NCBI GenBank assembly: GCA_905221545.1
Contig: CAJNDO010000005.1
Span: 1 to 64,000 of the forward strand
Source: a bacterium
Lineage (GTDB): Bacteria; Bacillota; Bacilli; Lactobacillales; Streptococcaceae
Direction: 5' to 3'
DNA: 64,000 bases
Numbering within the stretch: position 1 is the first letter of the stretch; the number at the start of each line of letters is the position of its first letter. Of this stretch, positions 55,235 to 63,955 are shown piece after piece. Both the position numbers and the translations under genes were made by a program. Under the pieces are notes generated by a model. The model did not search any database and had not been told where the DNA came from. It saw only the letters and a list, made by a program, of their open reading frames with translations.

Positions 55235-57043
55235 ATGTGTGGAATTGTTGGTGTTGTTGGAAACACAAATGCAACTGATATTTTAATTCAAGGGCTTGAA
55301 AAGCTCGAATACCGTGGTTATGATTCTGCGGGGATTTTTGTCCTAGGTGGTGCTGAAAACCATTTAGTCAAAGCTGTAGGTCGTATTGAAGAATTGTCTG
55401 CTAAGACAGCTAGTGTTGAGGGAACAACTGGTATCGGACATACTCGTTGGGCAACTCATGGGAAACCAACGGAAGACAATGCTCACCCACACCGCTCTGA
55501 GACTGAACGTTTTGTTTTGGTGCACAACGGTGTGATTGAGAACTATCTTGAAATCAAGGAAGAATACCTTGCAGGTCACCACTTTAAGGGACAAACAGAT
55601 ACAGAAATCGCTGTTCACTTGATTGGAAAATTCGCAGAGGAAGAAGGTTTATCAGTTCTTGAAGCCTTTAAAAAAGCTCTTCACATTATCCGTGGTTCTT
55701 ATGCCTTCGCCTTGGTTGATTCACAAGATCCTGAAGTCATCTACGTAGCTAAGAACAAATCACCACTTTTGATTGGTCTTGGAGAAGGCTATAACATGGT
55801 CTGCTCAGATGCTATGGCTATGATTCGTGAGACTAACCAATACATGGAAATTCATGACCAAGAGTTGGTAATCGTCAAGGCCGATAGCGTGGAAGTTCAA
55901 GACTATGATGGTAACAGTCGTGAGCGTGCTAGCTATACTGCAGAACTTGACTTGTCAGATATCGGTAAGGGAACTTACCCTTACTATATGCTCAAGGAAA
56001 TTGATGAGCAACCAACTGTTATGCGTAAACTCATCCAAGCCTACACAGATGAGGCTGGTCAAGTAGTGGTTGACCCTGCTATCATCAAGGCTGTTCAAGA
56101 TGCAGACCGCATCTACATCCTTGCAGCTGGAACATCTTACCACGCAGGATTTGCTTCTAAGAAGATGCTGGAAGAATTGACGGATACACCAGTTGAACTT
56201 GGAATTTCATCTGAGTGGGGTTATGGTATGCCACTTCTCAGCAAAAAACCACTCTTCATCTTTATCAGCCAGTCTGGTGAAACAGCAGATAGCCGTCAGG
56301 TTTTGGTCAAGGCTAATGAAATGGGGATTCCGAGCTTAACAGTGACAAATGTTCCAGGTTCAACCCTTTCACGTGAAGCTAACCATACCATGCTCCTTCA
56401 CGCGGGTCCTGAAATTGCCGTGGCCTCAACCAAGGCCTATACAGCGCAAATCGCAGCCCTTGCTTTCCTTGCAAAAGCAGTCGGAGAAGCAAATGGCAAT
56501 GCTAAAGCGTCAGCATTTGACCTGGTTCATGAGCTGTCAATCGTGGCTCAGTCTATTGAATCAACTCTTTCAGAGAAAGAAACCATTGAAGGCAAGGTTC
56601 GTGAGCTTCTTGAAACGACTCGTAACGCCTTTTACATCGGACGTGGTCAAGATTACTATGTAGCCATGGAAGCAAGTCTCAAACTCAAAGAGATTTCTTA
56701 CATCCAGTGTGAAGGCTTTGCGGCAGGAGAACTCAAGCACGGAACCATTGCCTTGATTGAGGATGGAACACCTGTTTTGGCCCTCTTGTCAGATCCAGTA
56801 CTTGCCAACCACACTCGTGGAAATATCCAAGAGGTTGCAGCCCGTGGTGCCAAGGTGCTTACAATCGCAGAAGAAAATGTTGCTAAAGAGACAGATGATA
56901 TCGTCCTTACGACCGTACACCCTTACCTCTCACCAATCTCAATGGTCGTGCCAACGCAATTGGTCGCTTACTTTGCAACACTTCACCGTGGTCTTGATGT
57001 GGATAAACCACGTAACCTTGCTAAGTCAGTAACGGTAGAATAA
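55235..57043 (+). CDS. glmS: Glutamine-fructose-6-phosphate aminotransferase
   Basis: 602 residues; makes glucosamine-6-phosphate for peptidoglycan. The N-terminal glutaminase domain begins M-C-G-I-V-G, where Cys2 becomes the nucleophile after Met removal, so the ATG at 55235 is certain. It is followed by two SIS sugar-isomerase domains (about 280-600) with SQSGETADS and STKAYTAQ, and ends K-S-V-T-V-E. Own promoter. No glmS ribozyme is recognisable in the leader. Confidence 0.97.
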   Translation: MCGIVGVVGNTNATDILIQGLEKLEYRGYDSAGIFVLGGAENHLVKAVGRIEELSAKTASVEGTTGIGHTRWATHGKPTEDNAHPHRSETERFVLVHNGVIENYLEIKEEYLAGHHFKGQTDTEIAVHLIGKFAEEEGLSVLEAFKKALHIIRGSYAFALVDSQDPEVIYVAKNKSPLLIGLGEGYNMVCSDAMAMIRETNQYMEIHDQELVIVKADSVEVQDYDGNSRERASYTAELDLSDIGKGTYPYYMLKEIDEQPTVMRKLIQAYTDEAGQVVVDPAIIKAVQDADRIYILAAGTSYHAGFASKKMLEELTDTPVELGISSEWGYGMPLLSKKPLFIFISQSGETADSRQVLVKANEMGIPSLTVTNVPGSTLSREANHTMLLHAGPEIAVASTKAYTAQIAALAFLAKAVGEANGNAKASAFDLVHELSIVAQSIESTLSEKETIEGKVRELLETTRNAFYIGRGQDYYVAMEASLKLKEISYIQCEGFAAGELKHGTIALIEDGTPVLALLSDPVLANHTRGNIQEVAARGAKVLTIAEENVAKETDDIVLTTVHPYLSPISMVVPTQLVAYFATLHRGLDVDKPRNLAKSVTVE

Positions 57044-57047
57044 GCTA

Positions 57048-57074
57048 AAAAAGTCTAGTTATCTAGGCTTTTTC
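57048..57074 (+). terminator. Terminator after glmS
   Basis: AAAAAGTCTAG, loop TTAT, CTAGGCTTTTT (11 bp with one G-U), then C. Confidence 0.85.
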
Positions 57075-57112
57075 TTGTGAGCAAATGGGTTGCTTGTACT
57101 CAAGATTCGTGT

Positions 57113-57229
57113 TATACTCTTCGAAAGTCTCTTCAAACCACGTCAGCTTCCATCTGCAACCTCAAAACACTGTTTTGAGCAGCCTGCGGCTAGCTTCCTA
57201 GTTTGCTCTTTGATTTTCATTGAGTATTA
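57113..57229. repeat. BOX element, A with partial B and C
   Basis: TATACTCTTCGAAAGTCTC start, one boxB hairpin (CTCAAAACACTGTTTTGAG) and a boxC ending TGAGTATTA. Placed between glmS and the monooxygenase gene. Confidence 0.92.
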
Positions 57230-57276
57230 GAATAATTTTTCAAATTGAAGGACAGATATAGACAAGGAGAATCACT

Positions 57277-58329
57277 GTGGTAGAATTGGGAATTTCAACA
57301 TTTGGGGAAACAACGGAGCTTGAGGGGACTGGGCAAACTTACAGTCATGCCGAACGCATTCGTCAGTTGGTGGCAGAGATTGAACTGGCTGACAAGGTTG
57401 GTTTGGACGTGTATGGGATTGGTGAACACCATCGAGCGGATTTTGCAGTGTCGGCTCCAGAGATTGTTCTGGCAGCTGGGGCAGTTAATACCCAAAAAAT
57501 CCGTTTGACCAGTGCAGTCAGCATTCTGTCAAGCATGGACCCGATTCGGTTGTTCCAACAGTATGCCACTATCGATGCTTTGTCAAATGGACGTGCAGAG
57601 ATTATGGCTGGAAGGGGCTCTTTCACGGAATCCTTCCCTCTGTTTGGCTATGATTTGAAAGACTACGAAGCTCTCTTTGATGAGAAATTAGACTTGCTTC
57701 AGTTAGTCAATGAAAAGACCAAGCTAGACTGGCAAGGTCGATTGACCCAAACGATTGCTGGTAAAGAAGTTTATCCTCGTCCAGTTCAGGGCAAATTACC
57801 CTTGTGGATAGCGACAGGTGGTCATGTCGAATCAACAGTGAAGATTGCTCAGGCAGGCCTGCAGATTGTCTATGCCATTATTGGTGGTAATCCACGTTAT
57901 TTTAAAAAGTTGATTCAGGCTTATCGTGAGATTGGGAGCGAAGCGGGTCATGCCAGTCATGAGTTGAAGGTTGGGGCCCATTCTTGGGGTTGGATTGCTG
58001 AAGATGGCGAGCAGGCTGTGAAAGATTATTTCCATCCGATCAAGCAAGTAGTGGATGCTATTTCCAAAGACCGTCCTCATTGGCAGGAATTGCGTTATGA
58101 ACAATATTTGGAGCAAGTTGGACCAAATGGTGCTATGTTTGTGGGCAATCCAGATCAGGTAGCAGAAAAATTGATTCGCATGATTGAGGATTTAGGCTTG
58201 GACCGCTTTATGTTGCATCTACCTCTTGGTTCTATGCCTCATGAACAAGTCCTGAGAGCCATCGAACTTTTTGGCACTCAAGTTGCACCAAAAGTTCGAG
58301 CTTACTTTGCCATGAAAGAGGCTAAATAA
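57277..58329 (+). CDS. LLM-class flavin-dependent oxidoreductase (luciferase-like)
   Basis: 350 residues, GTG start with AAGGAGAA upstream. Luciferase-like barrel: starts MVELGISTFGETTE and has V-G-L-D-V-Y-G-I-G-E-H-H and ATIDALSNGRAEIMAGRG (FMN-binding regions). Family members oxidise or desulfonate small organic compounds using FMNH2, or are F420-dependent in actinobacteria; here FMN is likely. In Bacillus such a gene (ytmO) lies beside amino-acid-type transporters for sulfur compounds, a similar neighbourhood to this one. Substrate unknown. Confidence 0.85.
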   Translation: MVELGISTFGETTELEGTGQTYSHAERIRQLVAEIELADKVGLDVYGIGEHHRADFAVSAPEIVLAAGAVNTQKIRLTSAVSILSSMDPIRLFQQYATIDALSNGRAEIMAGRGSFTESFPLFGYDLKDYEALFDEKLDLLQLVNEKTKLDWQGRLTQTIAGKEVYPRPVQGKLPLWIATGGHVESTVKIAQAGLQIVYAIIGGNPRYFKKLIQAYREIGSEAGHASHELKVGAHSWGWIAEDGEQAVKDYFHPIKQVVDAISKDRPHWQELRYEQYLEQVGPNGAMFVGNPDQVAEKLIRMIEDLGLDRFMLHLPLGSMPHEQVLRAIELFGTQVAPKVRAYFAMKEAK

Positions 58330-58397
58330 AAAATCCTAATCAGGTTGATAAAAAATCTATATAACAACTATTTTTAAAAAAGTAATAAACAGAAAAG

Positions 58398-58442
58398 AAT
58401 CTCTGAAAAGCTAGTAAAATCAAGCTTTCCAGAGATTTTTTT
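58398..58442 (+). terminator. Terminator after the monooxygenase gene
   Basis: AATCTCTG plus AAGCT pair with AGCTT and CAGAGATT (58398-58437), then TTTTTTC. It separates the monooxygenase from the next operon. Confidence 0.85.
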
Positions 58443-58462
58443 CGTTATTGATATAAACAATC

Positions 58463-58496
58463 CCAATCAAGTCGATAGTCAATATATATTGGGAAA
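58463..58496 (+). promoter_or_regulatory. Inverted repeat in the leader of the UroD-like operon
   Basis: TCCCAAT near 58463 pairs with ATTGGGA near 58490, loop of about 20, close before the ribosome sites. No standard promoter is clear; this could be an operator or an RNA hairpin. Confidence 0.4.
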
Positions 58497-58515
58497 AGGT
58501 CAAAAGGAGTGGTAA

Positions 58516-58557
58516 GATGGTTTCAATCCAAATGGAAGGAGAAAAGTATGACAAGTA
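58516..58557 (+). CDS. Possible 13-codon upstream mini-cistron
   Basis: ATG at 58516 with a strong ribosome site (AAAGGAG, 58503-58509) reads MVSIQMEGEKYDK and stops 10 bases inside the next gene. It contains the ribosome site of that gene. Likely a coupling device; no function is claimed for the peptide. Confidence 0.35.
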
Positions 58558-59555
58558 AAAGAGAACTAGTTTTTAGAGCCATCCGAGGAGAAGAGGTGGA
58601 ACGAGTTCCTGTTGGCTTTTGGTTTCATTTTGTAACACTGGAGGAAAAAGGGCAAGGTTTAAATAACCCACGTATCTTTCAAAAAAGTGTAGAGGGACAT
58701 CGGAAGTACGTTGAAAGAATCCATCCTGACTTTGTCAAAATGATGAGTGACGGATTTTTCATTTATCCAAGTAATGTCTATAGTCCTTCGGTTGCAAGTG
58801 TTCAGGAGTTGGCTTCTATTGAGTCGATTGGTGAAAACCATCCTTGGATTCAGCAACAAGTAGAAGTGGTACAAGCTATCCGAGAAACCTTCACTGAGGA
58901 AATTGCTTCATTCTACAATATCTTTTCTCCAATTTCCTACTTGAAACGCTGGTTTCGTACAGAAACTTCTAGAGGTGATAAGGAGGTTGCAGATCTTTTT
59001 CTTGAAAATCCAGAGCTATTTAGGGAGGTTTTAGATGTGATAGCTGAGGATATCGCTATCCTGACCAGGGCAATCATTCAGGATGGTGGAGCAGATGGGA
59101 TTTACCTTAGTACGCAAGAAATTCAGGATGAGCGCATCACACCAGACTTGTACCAGACCTATATCGAGCTAAGCAACATAAAAGTTTTAGAAGCTGCTAA
59201 TCAGGCAGGTGGGGTAAATATCCTGCATATCTGTGGTTTCCAAGGTGCCAGTAACGATGTGACTATTTTCAAAGATTATCCAGCCCAAGTTTTCAACTGG
59301 GCAACCCACCATGAAGCAGTCAGTTTGCCTCAAGGTCAGGAGCTATTTCATGGCAAAGCGGTCTTGGGTGGTTTTGAAAATGGGAAGCAGAGCTTGCTTT
59401 ATGGAGGTACAAAGGCTGAACTACAAGAGGAAACCAAACGCTTGTTGGCTGAAGCTGGGACTAGAGGAGTCCTTCTTGGAGCAGATTGCACGGTTCCAGA
59501 TGATTTTGAATTAGAAAGATTGGACTGGATTCGTCAGGCTGCTATTTTAGAATAG
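58548..59555 (+). CDS. Uroporphyrinogen decarboxylase superfamily protein, MtaA-like (paralogue 1)
   Basis: 335 residues from ATG 58548 (MTSKRELVFRAIRGEE), preceded by AAGGAG. The fold family is PF01208. It lacks the HemE signature (M-R-Q-A-G-R) and has V-P-V-G-F-W instead, so it is not a haem enzyme. It has the pattern H-x-C (LHICGF, about 236-240) and a distant Cys (GADCTVP, about 320), the zinc ligands of methanogen-type MtaA/MtbA methyltransferases. I infer a zinc-dependent methyl-transfer or related C-S chemistry. No corrinoid protein gene is adjacent. First gene of an operon with a paralogue and an ABC transporter. Confidence 0.8.
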   Translation: MTSKRELVFRAIRGEEVERVPVGFWFHFVTLEEKGQGLNNPRIFQKSVEGHRKYVERIHPDFVKMMSDGFFIYPSNVYSPSVASVQELASIESIGENHPWIQQQVEVVQAIRETFTEEIASFYNIFSPISYLKRWFRTETSRGDKEVADLFLENPELFREVLDVIAEDIAILTRAIIQDGGADGIYLSTQEIQDERITPDLYQTYIELSNIKVLEAANQAGGVNILHICGFQGASNDVTIFKDYPAQVFNWATHHEAVSLPQGQELFHGKAVLGGFENGKQSLLYGGTKAELQEETKRLLAEAGTRGVLLGADCTVPDDFELERLDWIRQAAILE

Positions 59556-59564
59556 GAGGGCCTT

Positions 59565-59768
59565 ATGAAAAGAAAAAAGTGGCTATCGGTAGGGACGGTC
59601 CTTGGCTTTGTCATCTTACTTGCGATTAGCCTTACCAAGGGAATTACTTGTAAGGAAGGACCAAGATGTCATGGAGTTCAGGATTTTCAGAAGGGAAGTC
59701 TTCCCTTTATTCAAACCAATGATATTGCCAGTGTTTTATTAGTCGAAAAAGAAAGAAATGGAGAATAA
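59565..59768 (+). CDS. Small membrane-anchored protein between the two UroD-like genes
   Basis: 67 residues. A basic start (MKRKKW) and one hydrophobic segment (about 9-23) are followed by a short outside-facing part with two Cys (C-K-E-G-P-R-C, about 29-35) and an acidic end. No lipobox. Ribosome site AGGAGGG. It ends three bases before the second paralogue. The paired Cys could form a disulfide or bind metal. No family recognised. Confidence 0.7.
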   Translation: MKRKKWLSVGTVLGFVILLAISLTKGITCKEGPRCHGVQDFQKGSLPFIQTNDIASVLLVEKERNGE

Positions 59769-59770
59769 AG

Positions 59771-60769
59771 ATGTCAGAAAAAAGAGAATGGGTTTTAAAA
59801 GCATTTAGAGGAGAAGCGGTTGATCGTGTGCCTGTTGGTTTTTGGCACCACTTTACATCAGAAGAGGAGTGGTTAAAGGGATTTTCAAATTCTGTGATTA
59901 TTGAAAAGAATATACAAGGTCACAAACAATTTATCCGTGAACTAAATCCCGACTTTATCAAGTTGATGAGTGATGGCTATTTTGCTTATCCAAATCCAGT
60001 TATTGCCAAAGGGAAATCACTTCAAGAGTTGGCAGAGATTGAACCTCTGGGAGAAGATCATCCGTGGATTAGAGAGCAAGTAGAGTTAGTGAAGAAAATT
60101 AAGCAGGAGTTTACAGAAGATATTGTTGCTATTTACAATATTTTTGCGCCTGTGACTTACCTCAAATGGTTACTTGGAGAAGTGTCTGGTGGAGATGATC
60201 TCATTGCAGATTTCTTAGTTCAAGATCCTCAGAAATTGAAAAAAGTCCTCGATGTGATTGCACAAGATATCGCTAGCTTGAGTCAAGCTGTTATTAGAGA
60301 TGCAGGAGCAGACGGTATCTATCTCAGTGTGCAAAGCATTCAGGATGCGCGTGTTTCTGTTGAAGACTATCAGGAGATTATTGCGCCGAGTGAACTGACT
60401 GTTTTAAATGCAGCTAAGTTGGTTGGTGGTGTAAATATCCTTCACATCTGTGGCTATGAAGGAGCTCGAAACGATATTCATATCTTTGCCGACTATCCAG
60501 CTCATGTTTTTAACTGGGCAGTTGGTCCAGAAGGGATTAGTCTAAAAGAAGGTCGTGAGATTTTCAAAGGGCGTACTGTCTTGGGAGGATTTGAAAATGG
60601 GAAAGAGGGTCTTCTCTATCAAGGCAGTAAGGAAGAAATTCAAGCTGAAACCAAACGATTGATAGAAGAAACAGGCAAAGAGGGCCTCATACTAGGAGCA
60701 GATTGTACCATTCCGAGCGATATTGCAGTGGAGCGTATCCAGTGGGTGAGAGAAGAAGTAGCTAAATAA
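59771..60769 (+). CDS. Uroporphyrinogen decarboxylase superfamily protein, MtaA-like (paralogue 2)
   Basis: 332 residues, aligned end to end with paralogue 1 (roughly half of the residues look the same by eye; motifs G-F-W-H-H-F, N-P-D-F-I-K-L-M-S-D-G, L-H-I-C-G, G-A-D-C-T). The zinc-type H-x-C...C pattern is kept and the HemE motif is absent. Two copies in one operon suggest either a heterodimer or two related substrates. 11 bases before the transporter genes. Confidence 0.8.
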   Translation: MSEKREWVLKAFRGEAVDRVPVGFWHHFTSEEEWLKGFSNSVIIEKNIQGHKQFIRELNPDFIKLMSDGYFAYPNPVIAKGKSLQELAEIEPLGEDHPWIREQVELVKKIKQEFTEDIVAIYNIFAPVTYLKWLLGEVSGGDDLIADFLVQDPQKLKKVLDVIAQDIASLSQAVIRDAGADGIYLSVQSIQDARVSVEDYQEIIAPSELTVLNAAKLVGGVNILHICGYEGARNDIHIFADYPAHVFNWAVGPEGISLKEGREIFKGRTVLGGFENGKEGLLYQGSKEEIQAETKRLIEETGKEGLILGADCTIPSDIAVERIQWVREEVAK

Positions 60770-60780
60770 AGGAGAAGAAT

Positions 60781-61659
60781 ATGAGTAAGAAAACATGGAT
60801 TATTGGTGGAGTTGCGGTTGCGGCAGTGCTTGGAGCAACAATTATTGGTAGAACTTTAGCAGGAGCATCTGCTAAAGGTGCGGATGCAGCTTCGTCTGGA
60901 CAAGTAACAACTTTAAAAGTTGCCCATACCCAAAACTATGTCCCTTATGATTTTATTGACGAAAAAGGGGAATCAGATGGTTATGAAGTTGCAGTTTTAA
61001 AGGCGGTTGATGAGAAATTAGCGGATTATAAATTTGAGTATACTGGAACTAGTGATGATGATCTCTTGATTGGACTTGAGTCTGGCAAGTACGATATTGG
61101 GACGAAAGGTGCTTGGTATACAGATGAACGGGCTAAGAAATTCATTATTCCATCTGAACCAGTAGGAGCCAGCATTATTGGTTTTACTGTTAGAAAAGAA
61201 GATGAAGCCAAATACAAGAATATTGATGATTTCGCCAAAAACAAAGGAAAATTAGTACCAATCTCTCCTCAAAATGCCCAGTGGAATGTTATCAATAGCT
61301 ATAATGAGAAACACAAGGATACACCGATTGAATTGACGGCTGCTGAATCCTTCAAAGTGGCAGATGCTTATGCTTGGGTTTTAGAAGGACGTTATGATGC
61401 TTTCTTTGACATCAAGCTGTCTTTTGAAAAAGCAGTGACAGCAGAGGATGGTTCTTACCACCAATATGCGGACAAACTGAGCTGGTTCCCTTATAAAGGA
61501 ATCCCAACCTATCCCTTGATTCACCGTGATGAAAAGGGCGAGAAGTTTGCGAAAGAGTATGAAAAAGCTATTAAAGAATTAAAAGAAGATGGGACTCTAG
61601 CTAAACTTTCTCAAAAATACTTTAAAGAAGATGTCTTTAGTTATGTTGATAAAGATTAG
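60781..61659 (+). CDS. Amino-acid-type ABC transporter substrate-binding protein
   Basis: 292 residues of the SBP_bac_3 class. It has an N-terminal hydrophobic segment (about 6-24, IIGGVAVAAVLGATIIG) but no lipobox Cys, so it is probably a membrane-anchored or secreted form, unusual in Gram-positives. The ligand pocket region VAHTQNYVPYDFIDEKG and the DIGTKGAWYTDERAKK motif match polar amino acid or cystine-type binders. The ligand is unknown; the neighbours suggest a sulfur- or methyl-containing compound. Confidence 0.85.
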   Translation: MSKKTWIIGGVAVAAVLGATIIGRTLAGASAKGADAASSGQVTTLKVAHTQNYVPYDFIDEKGESDGYEVAVLKAVDEKLADYKFEYTGTSDDDLLIGLESGKYDIGTKGAWYTDERAKKFIIPSEPVGASIIGFTVRKEDEAKYKNIDDFAKNKGKLVPISPQNAQWNVINSYNEKHKDTPIELTAAESFKVADAYAWVLEGRYDAFFDIKLSFEKAVTAEDGSYHQYADKLSWFPYKGIPTYPLIHRDEKGEKFAKEYEKAIKELKEDGTLAKLSQKYFKEDVFSYVDKD

Positions 61660-61692
61660 ATGAGCAATCAGGCATGTTAGAAAGAGGTTTAC

Positions 61693-62385
61693 ATGGTTTC
61701 ATATGATTTTTCAAGAGTGTTCCAATTTTTACCCACCTTATGGCAGGCTCTTCCTATGACCTTGTCCATTCTCTTTTTTACTACAATCCTCGGTTCCCTT
61801 TTCGGTGGCTTACTGGCTTGGGCTCAAGTGGGAGAAGACAAGACTTTTGCAGGTCTTTCCAAGGGCTATATTTTCACTCTTCGCTGTACTCCACCTATTG
61901 TTTTACTATTCCTTGTTTTTTATGGTTTACCTGAATTTTTAAAATGGTGGTTGAATTTAGATATCAACAACTGGTCTAAAACGGTCTTCGTCTTATTTAC
62001 CATGGTCTTGCTATTTGCAGCTATCATTGCAGAGGTGTTTAAGGCTTCTTATCAGGCAATTCCCAAAGGTCAGATGGAAGCAGGAGTCAGTATTGGTCTG
62101 ACACCTAGTCAGACATTTTGGAGAATCATTTTTCCTCAGGCTTTTCAAGTGGCCCTTCCAAATGTGACGACTGCTATTCTAAATTTGATGCGGGACGCTG
62201 CCTTAGCTTATACGATTGGTTTTGTAGATGTCATGGGGGCTGGGAATCTCTTAATCAGTCGCAATTTGGGGAATTATTCTCTTGAAACCTATACAGCGGT
62301 TGCCATTCTTTATTGGGGTGTAGCCTTGGCTGTTTCCTTCTTGAGTCGCTTGTTAGAAAAATCTTTGGAAACGAAAGGGAGATAG
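61693..62385 (+). CDS. Amino-acid-type ABC transporter permease 1
   Basis: 230 residues, about five membrane segments. The EAA loop is near the C-terminal third (EAGVSIGLTPSQTFWRIIFP). HisM/GlnP class. Ribosome site AGAGG. Three bases before permease 2. Confidence 0.9.
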   Translation: MVSYDFSRVFQFLPTLWQALPMTLSILFFTTILGSLFGGLLAWAQVGEDKTFAGLSKGYIFTLRCTPPIVLLFLVFYGLPEFLKWWLNLDINNWSKTVFVLFTMVLLFAAIIAEVFKASYQAIPKGQMEAGVSIGLTPSQTFWRIIFPQAFQVALPNVTTAILNLMRDAALAYTIGFVDVMGAGNLLISRNLGNYSLETYTAVAILYWGVALAVSFLSRLLEKSLETKGR

Positions 62386-62388
62386 GAT

Positions 62389-63111
62389 ATGGATTTGGAC
62401 TATATTGCAAAAACCTTTTTAGAGACCTTAAAAGGGGTACCGACCACCTTGATTATCATGATTGTAGCCATGGTCTTAAGTTTTGTACCCGCTTTGTTTT
62501 TAGCGCTGGGGCAAATATATAAAGTAAAAGGTGTTCGAACCTTCTCCCTCGTGTACCTAGCTTTTATAAGAGCGACACCTCCGATTTTACTGATTCTTTT
62601 CTTTTATAGCTTGTTTCCGAGTTTGCTCAATCAATTTCTTAAAAGCATAGGAAGTGATGTTGATATCTTTAAACTCAATCCTATCTATTATGCTTTTATT
62701 ATCTATAGCTTGATGACGACAGGTAGTTTATCAGAAATCTTACGTTCAGCTATTTTGACTGTGGATAAGGGACAATTAGAAGCAGCGCAAGCGATTGGTT
62801 TAACCACTAGCCAGGCTTATGTGAGGATTGTTTTTCCACAGGCCTTGCGGTCAGCCTTGCCCAATCTAGCTAATCTAGTCATCAATATTGTAAAAGGAAC
62901 CTCTTTGGTCTTTGTGATGACCATTAAGGATATTACAGCTATTGCCCGTGTTGAAGCCTCTTATGGTTATCAGTATTTTGAATCCTATTTTGTGATCTTT
63001 TTACAGTACATTCTTATTTGCGGATTGATTCAATGGGGCTTTTCAATCTTAGAGAAACGCTATATTCGAAGAGAAAAGGGACAAGTAGTGCCCGGTACAG
63101 GTTTAGCATAG
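62389..63111 (+). CDS. Amino-acid-type ABC transporter permease 2
   Basis: 240 residues, similar class to permease 1, with its own EAA loop (EAAQAIGLTTSQAYVRIVFP). The two permeases would form a heterodimer. The tail is basic (KRYIRREKGQ). Confidence 0.9.
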   Translation: MDLDYIAKTFLETLKGVPTTLIIMIVAMVLSFVPALFLALGQIYKVKGVRTFSLVYLAFIRATPPILLILFFYSLFPSLLNQFLKSIGSDVDIFKLNPIYYAFIIYSLMTTGSLSEILRSAILTVDKGQLEAAQAIGLTTSQAYVRIVFPQALRSALPNLANLVINIVKGTSLVFVMTIKDITAIARVEASYGYQYFESYFVIFLQYILICGLIQWGFSILEKRYIRREKGQVVPGTGLA

Positions 63112-63120
63112 GAGGAGACA

Positions 63121-63885
63121 ATGTTACAAGTAGAACATGTTGCAAAAAAATTTGGAGACAGACAAGTCCTAGAAGATGTTAATCTCAAGGTCAACCAAGG
63201 GGATGTGGTTGTAATCTTGGGACCATCTGGATCAGGTAAAACGACTTTTCTCAGATGTCTCAATCATTTGGAAAAAGCCGATAGTGGTTCTTTGAAACTT
63301 GCTGACAAAGACTACGATCTTGGAAAATTGACTAAAAAAGATATTTTGGAAATTCGCCAGAAGACCGCCTTCGTTTTTCAACATTATAATTTATTTGCCA
63401 ATAAAACAGCCTTGGAGAATATTTTAGAGGGCCTGGTAATTGCTCGGAAAATTCCTAAGGAAGAAGCAACCAAACGTGCGGAAGCTGCCTTAGAAAAAGT
63501 TGGTTTACTAGCTTATAAGGATTACTATCCCTCTCAGCTTTCTGGAGGCCAGCAACAACGAATAGGTATTGCGCGTGCCATCGCTGTGAAACCAGAGGTC
63601 ATTTTATTGGATGAGCCAACATCTGCCTTGGATCCAGAGTTGGTAGGAGATGTTTTAGATGTTTTAAAACAGTTAGCTAAAGAAGGGGTCACTATGGTAG
63701 TAGTGACGCATGAGATGGGCTTTGCAAGGGATGTTGCTAACCATGTCATTTTTATGGATGGTGGGAAAATTGTTGAAGAAAATAATGCCCATGATTTCTT
63801 TAGTCGCCCAAAAGAAGAACGAACCAAGCAGTTTTTGGCACGAATACTTTCGGATGCGACCTATAGTGTAGAATATATGATTTGA
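63121..63885 (+). CDS. Amino-acid-type ABC transporter ATP-binding protein
   Basis: 254 residues. Walker [10 protein letters not shown] (about 35-43), signature LSGGQQQR (about 140), Walker [15 protein letters not shown] (about 160), H-loop in [10 protein letters not shown]. GlnQ/ArtP class. Last gene of the operon; the order is binding protein, permease, permease, ATPase. Confidence 0.93.
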   Translation: MLQVEHVAKKFGDRQVLEDVNLKVNQGDVVVILGPSGSGKTTFLRCLNHLEKADSGSLKLADKDYDLGKLTKKDILEIRQKTAFVFQHYNLFANKTALENILEGLVIARKIPKEEATKRAEAALEKVGLLAYKDYYPSQLSGGQQQRIGIARAIAVKPEVILLDEPTSALDPELVGDVLDVLKQLAKEGVTMVVVTHEMGFARDVANHVIFMDGGKIVEENNAHDFFSRPKEERTKQFLARILSDATYSVEYMI

Positions 63886-63904
63886 TAGATAGGCTTATCA
63901 GGGC

Positions 63905-63945
63905 AAAAATCAATCCCCCGAGCGTCAAGGCTTGGGGGATTGTTC
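63905..63945. terminator. Bidirectional terminator at the end of the operon
   Basis: CAATCCCCCGAGC (63911-63923) pairs with GCTTGGGGGATTG (63930-63942) over 13 bp (one G-U). The minus side has the better T-run (ATTTTTGCCC), so it mainly serves the convergent minus-strand gene that ends at 63956. Confidence 0.82.
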
Positions 63946-63955
63946 TATAGGAGGG

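Noticed and set aside
58548..60769. HemE (uroporphyrinogen decarboxylase) as the function of the two paralogues
   Set aside because: The HemE N-terminal motif is missing, a zinc-type H-x-C...C pattern is present, and no haem pathway gene is nearby.
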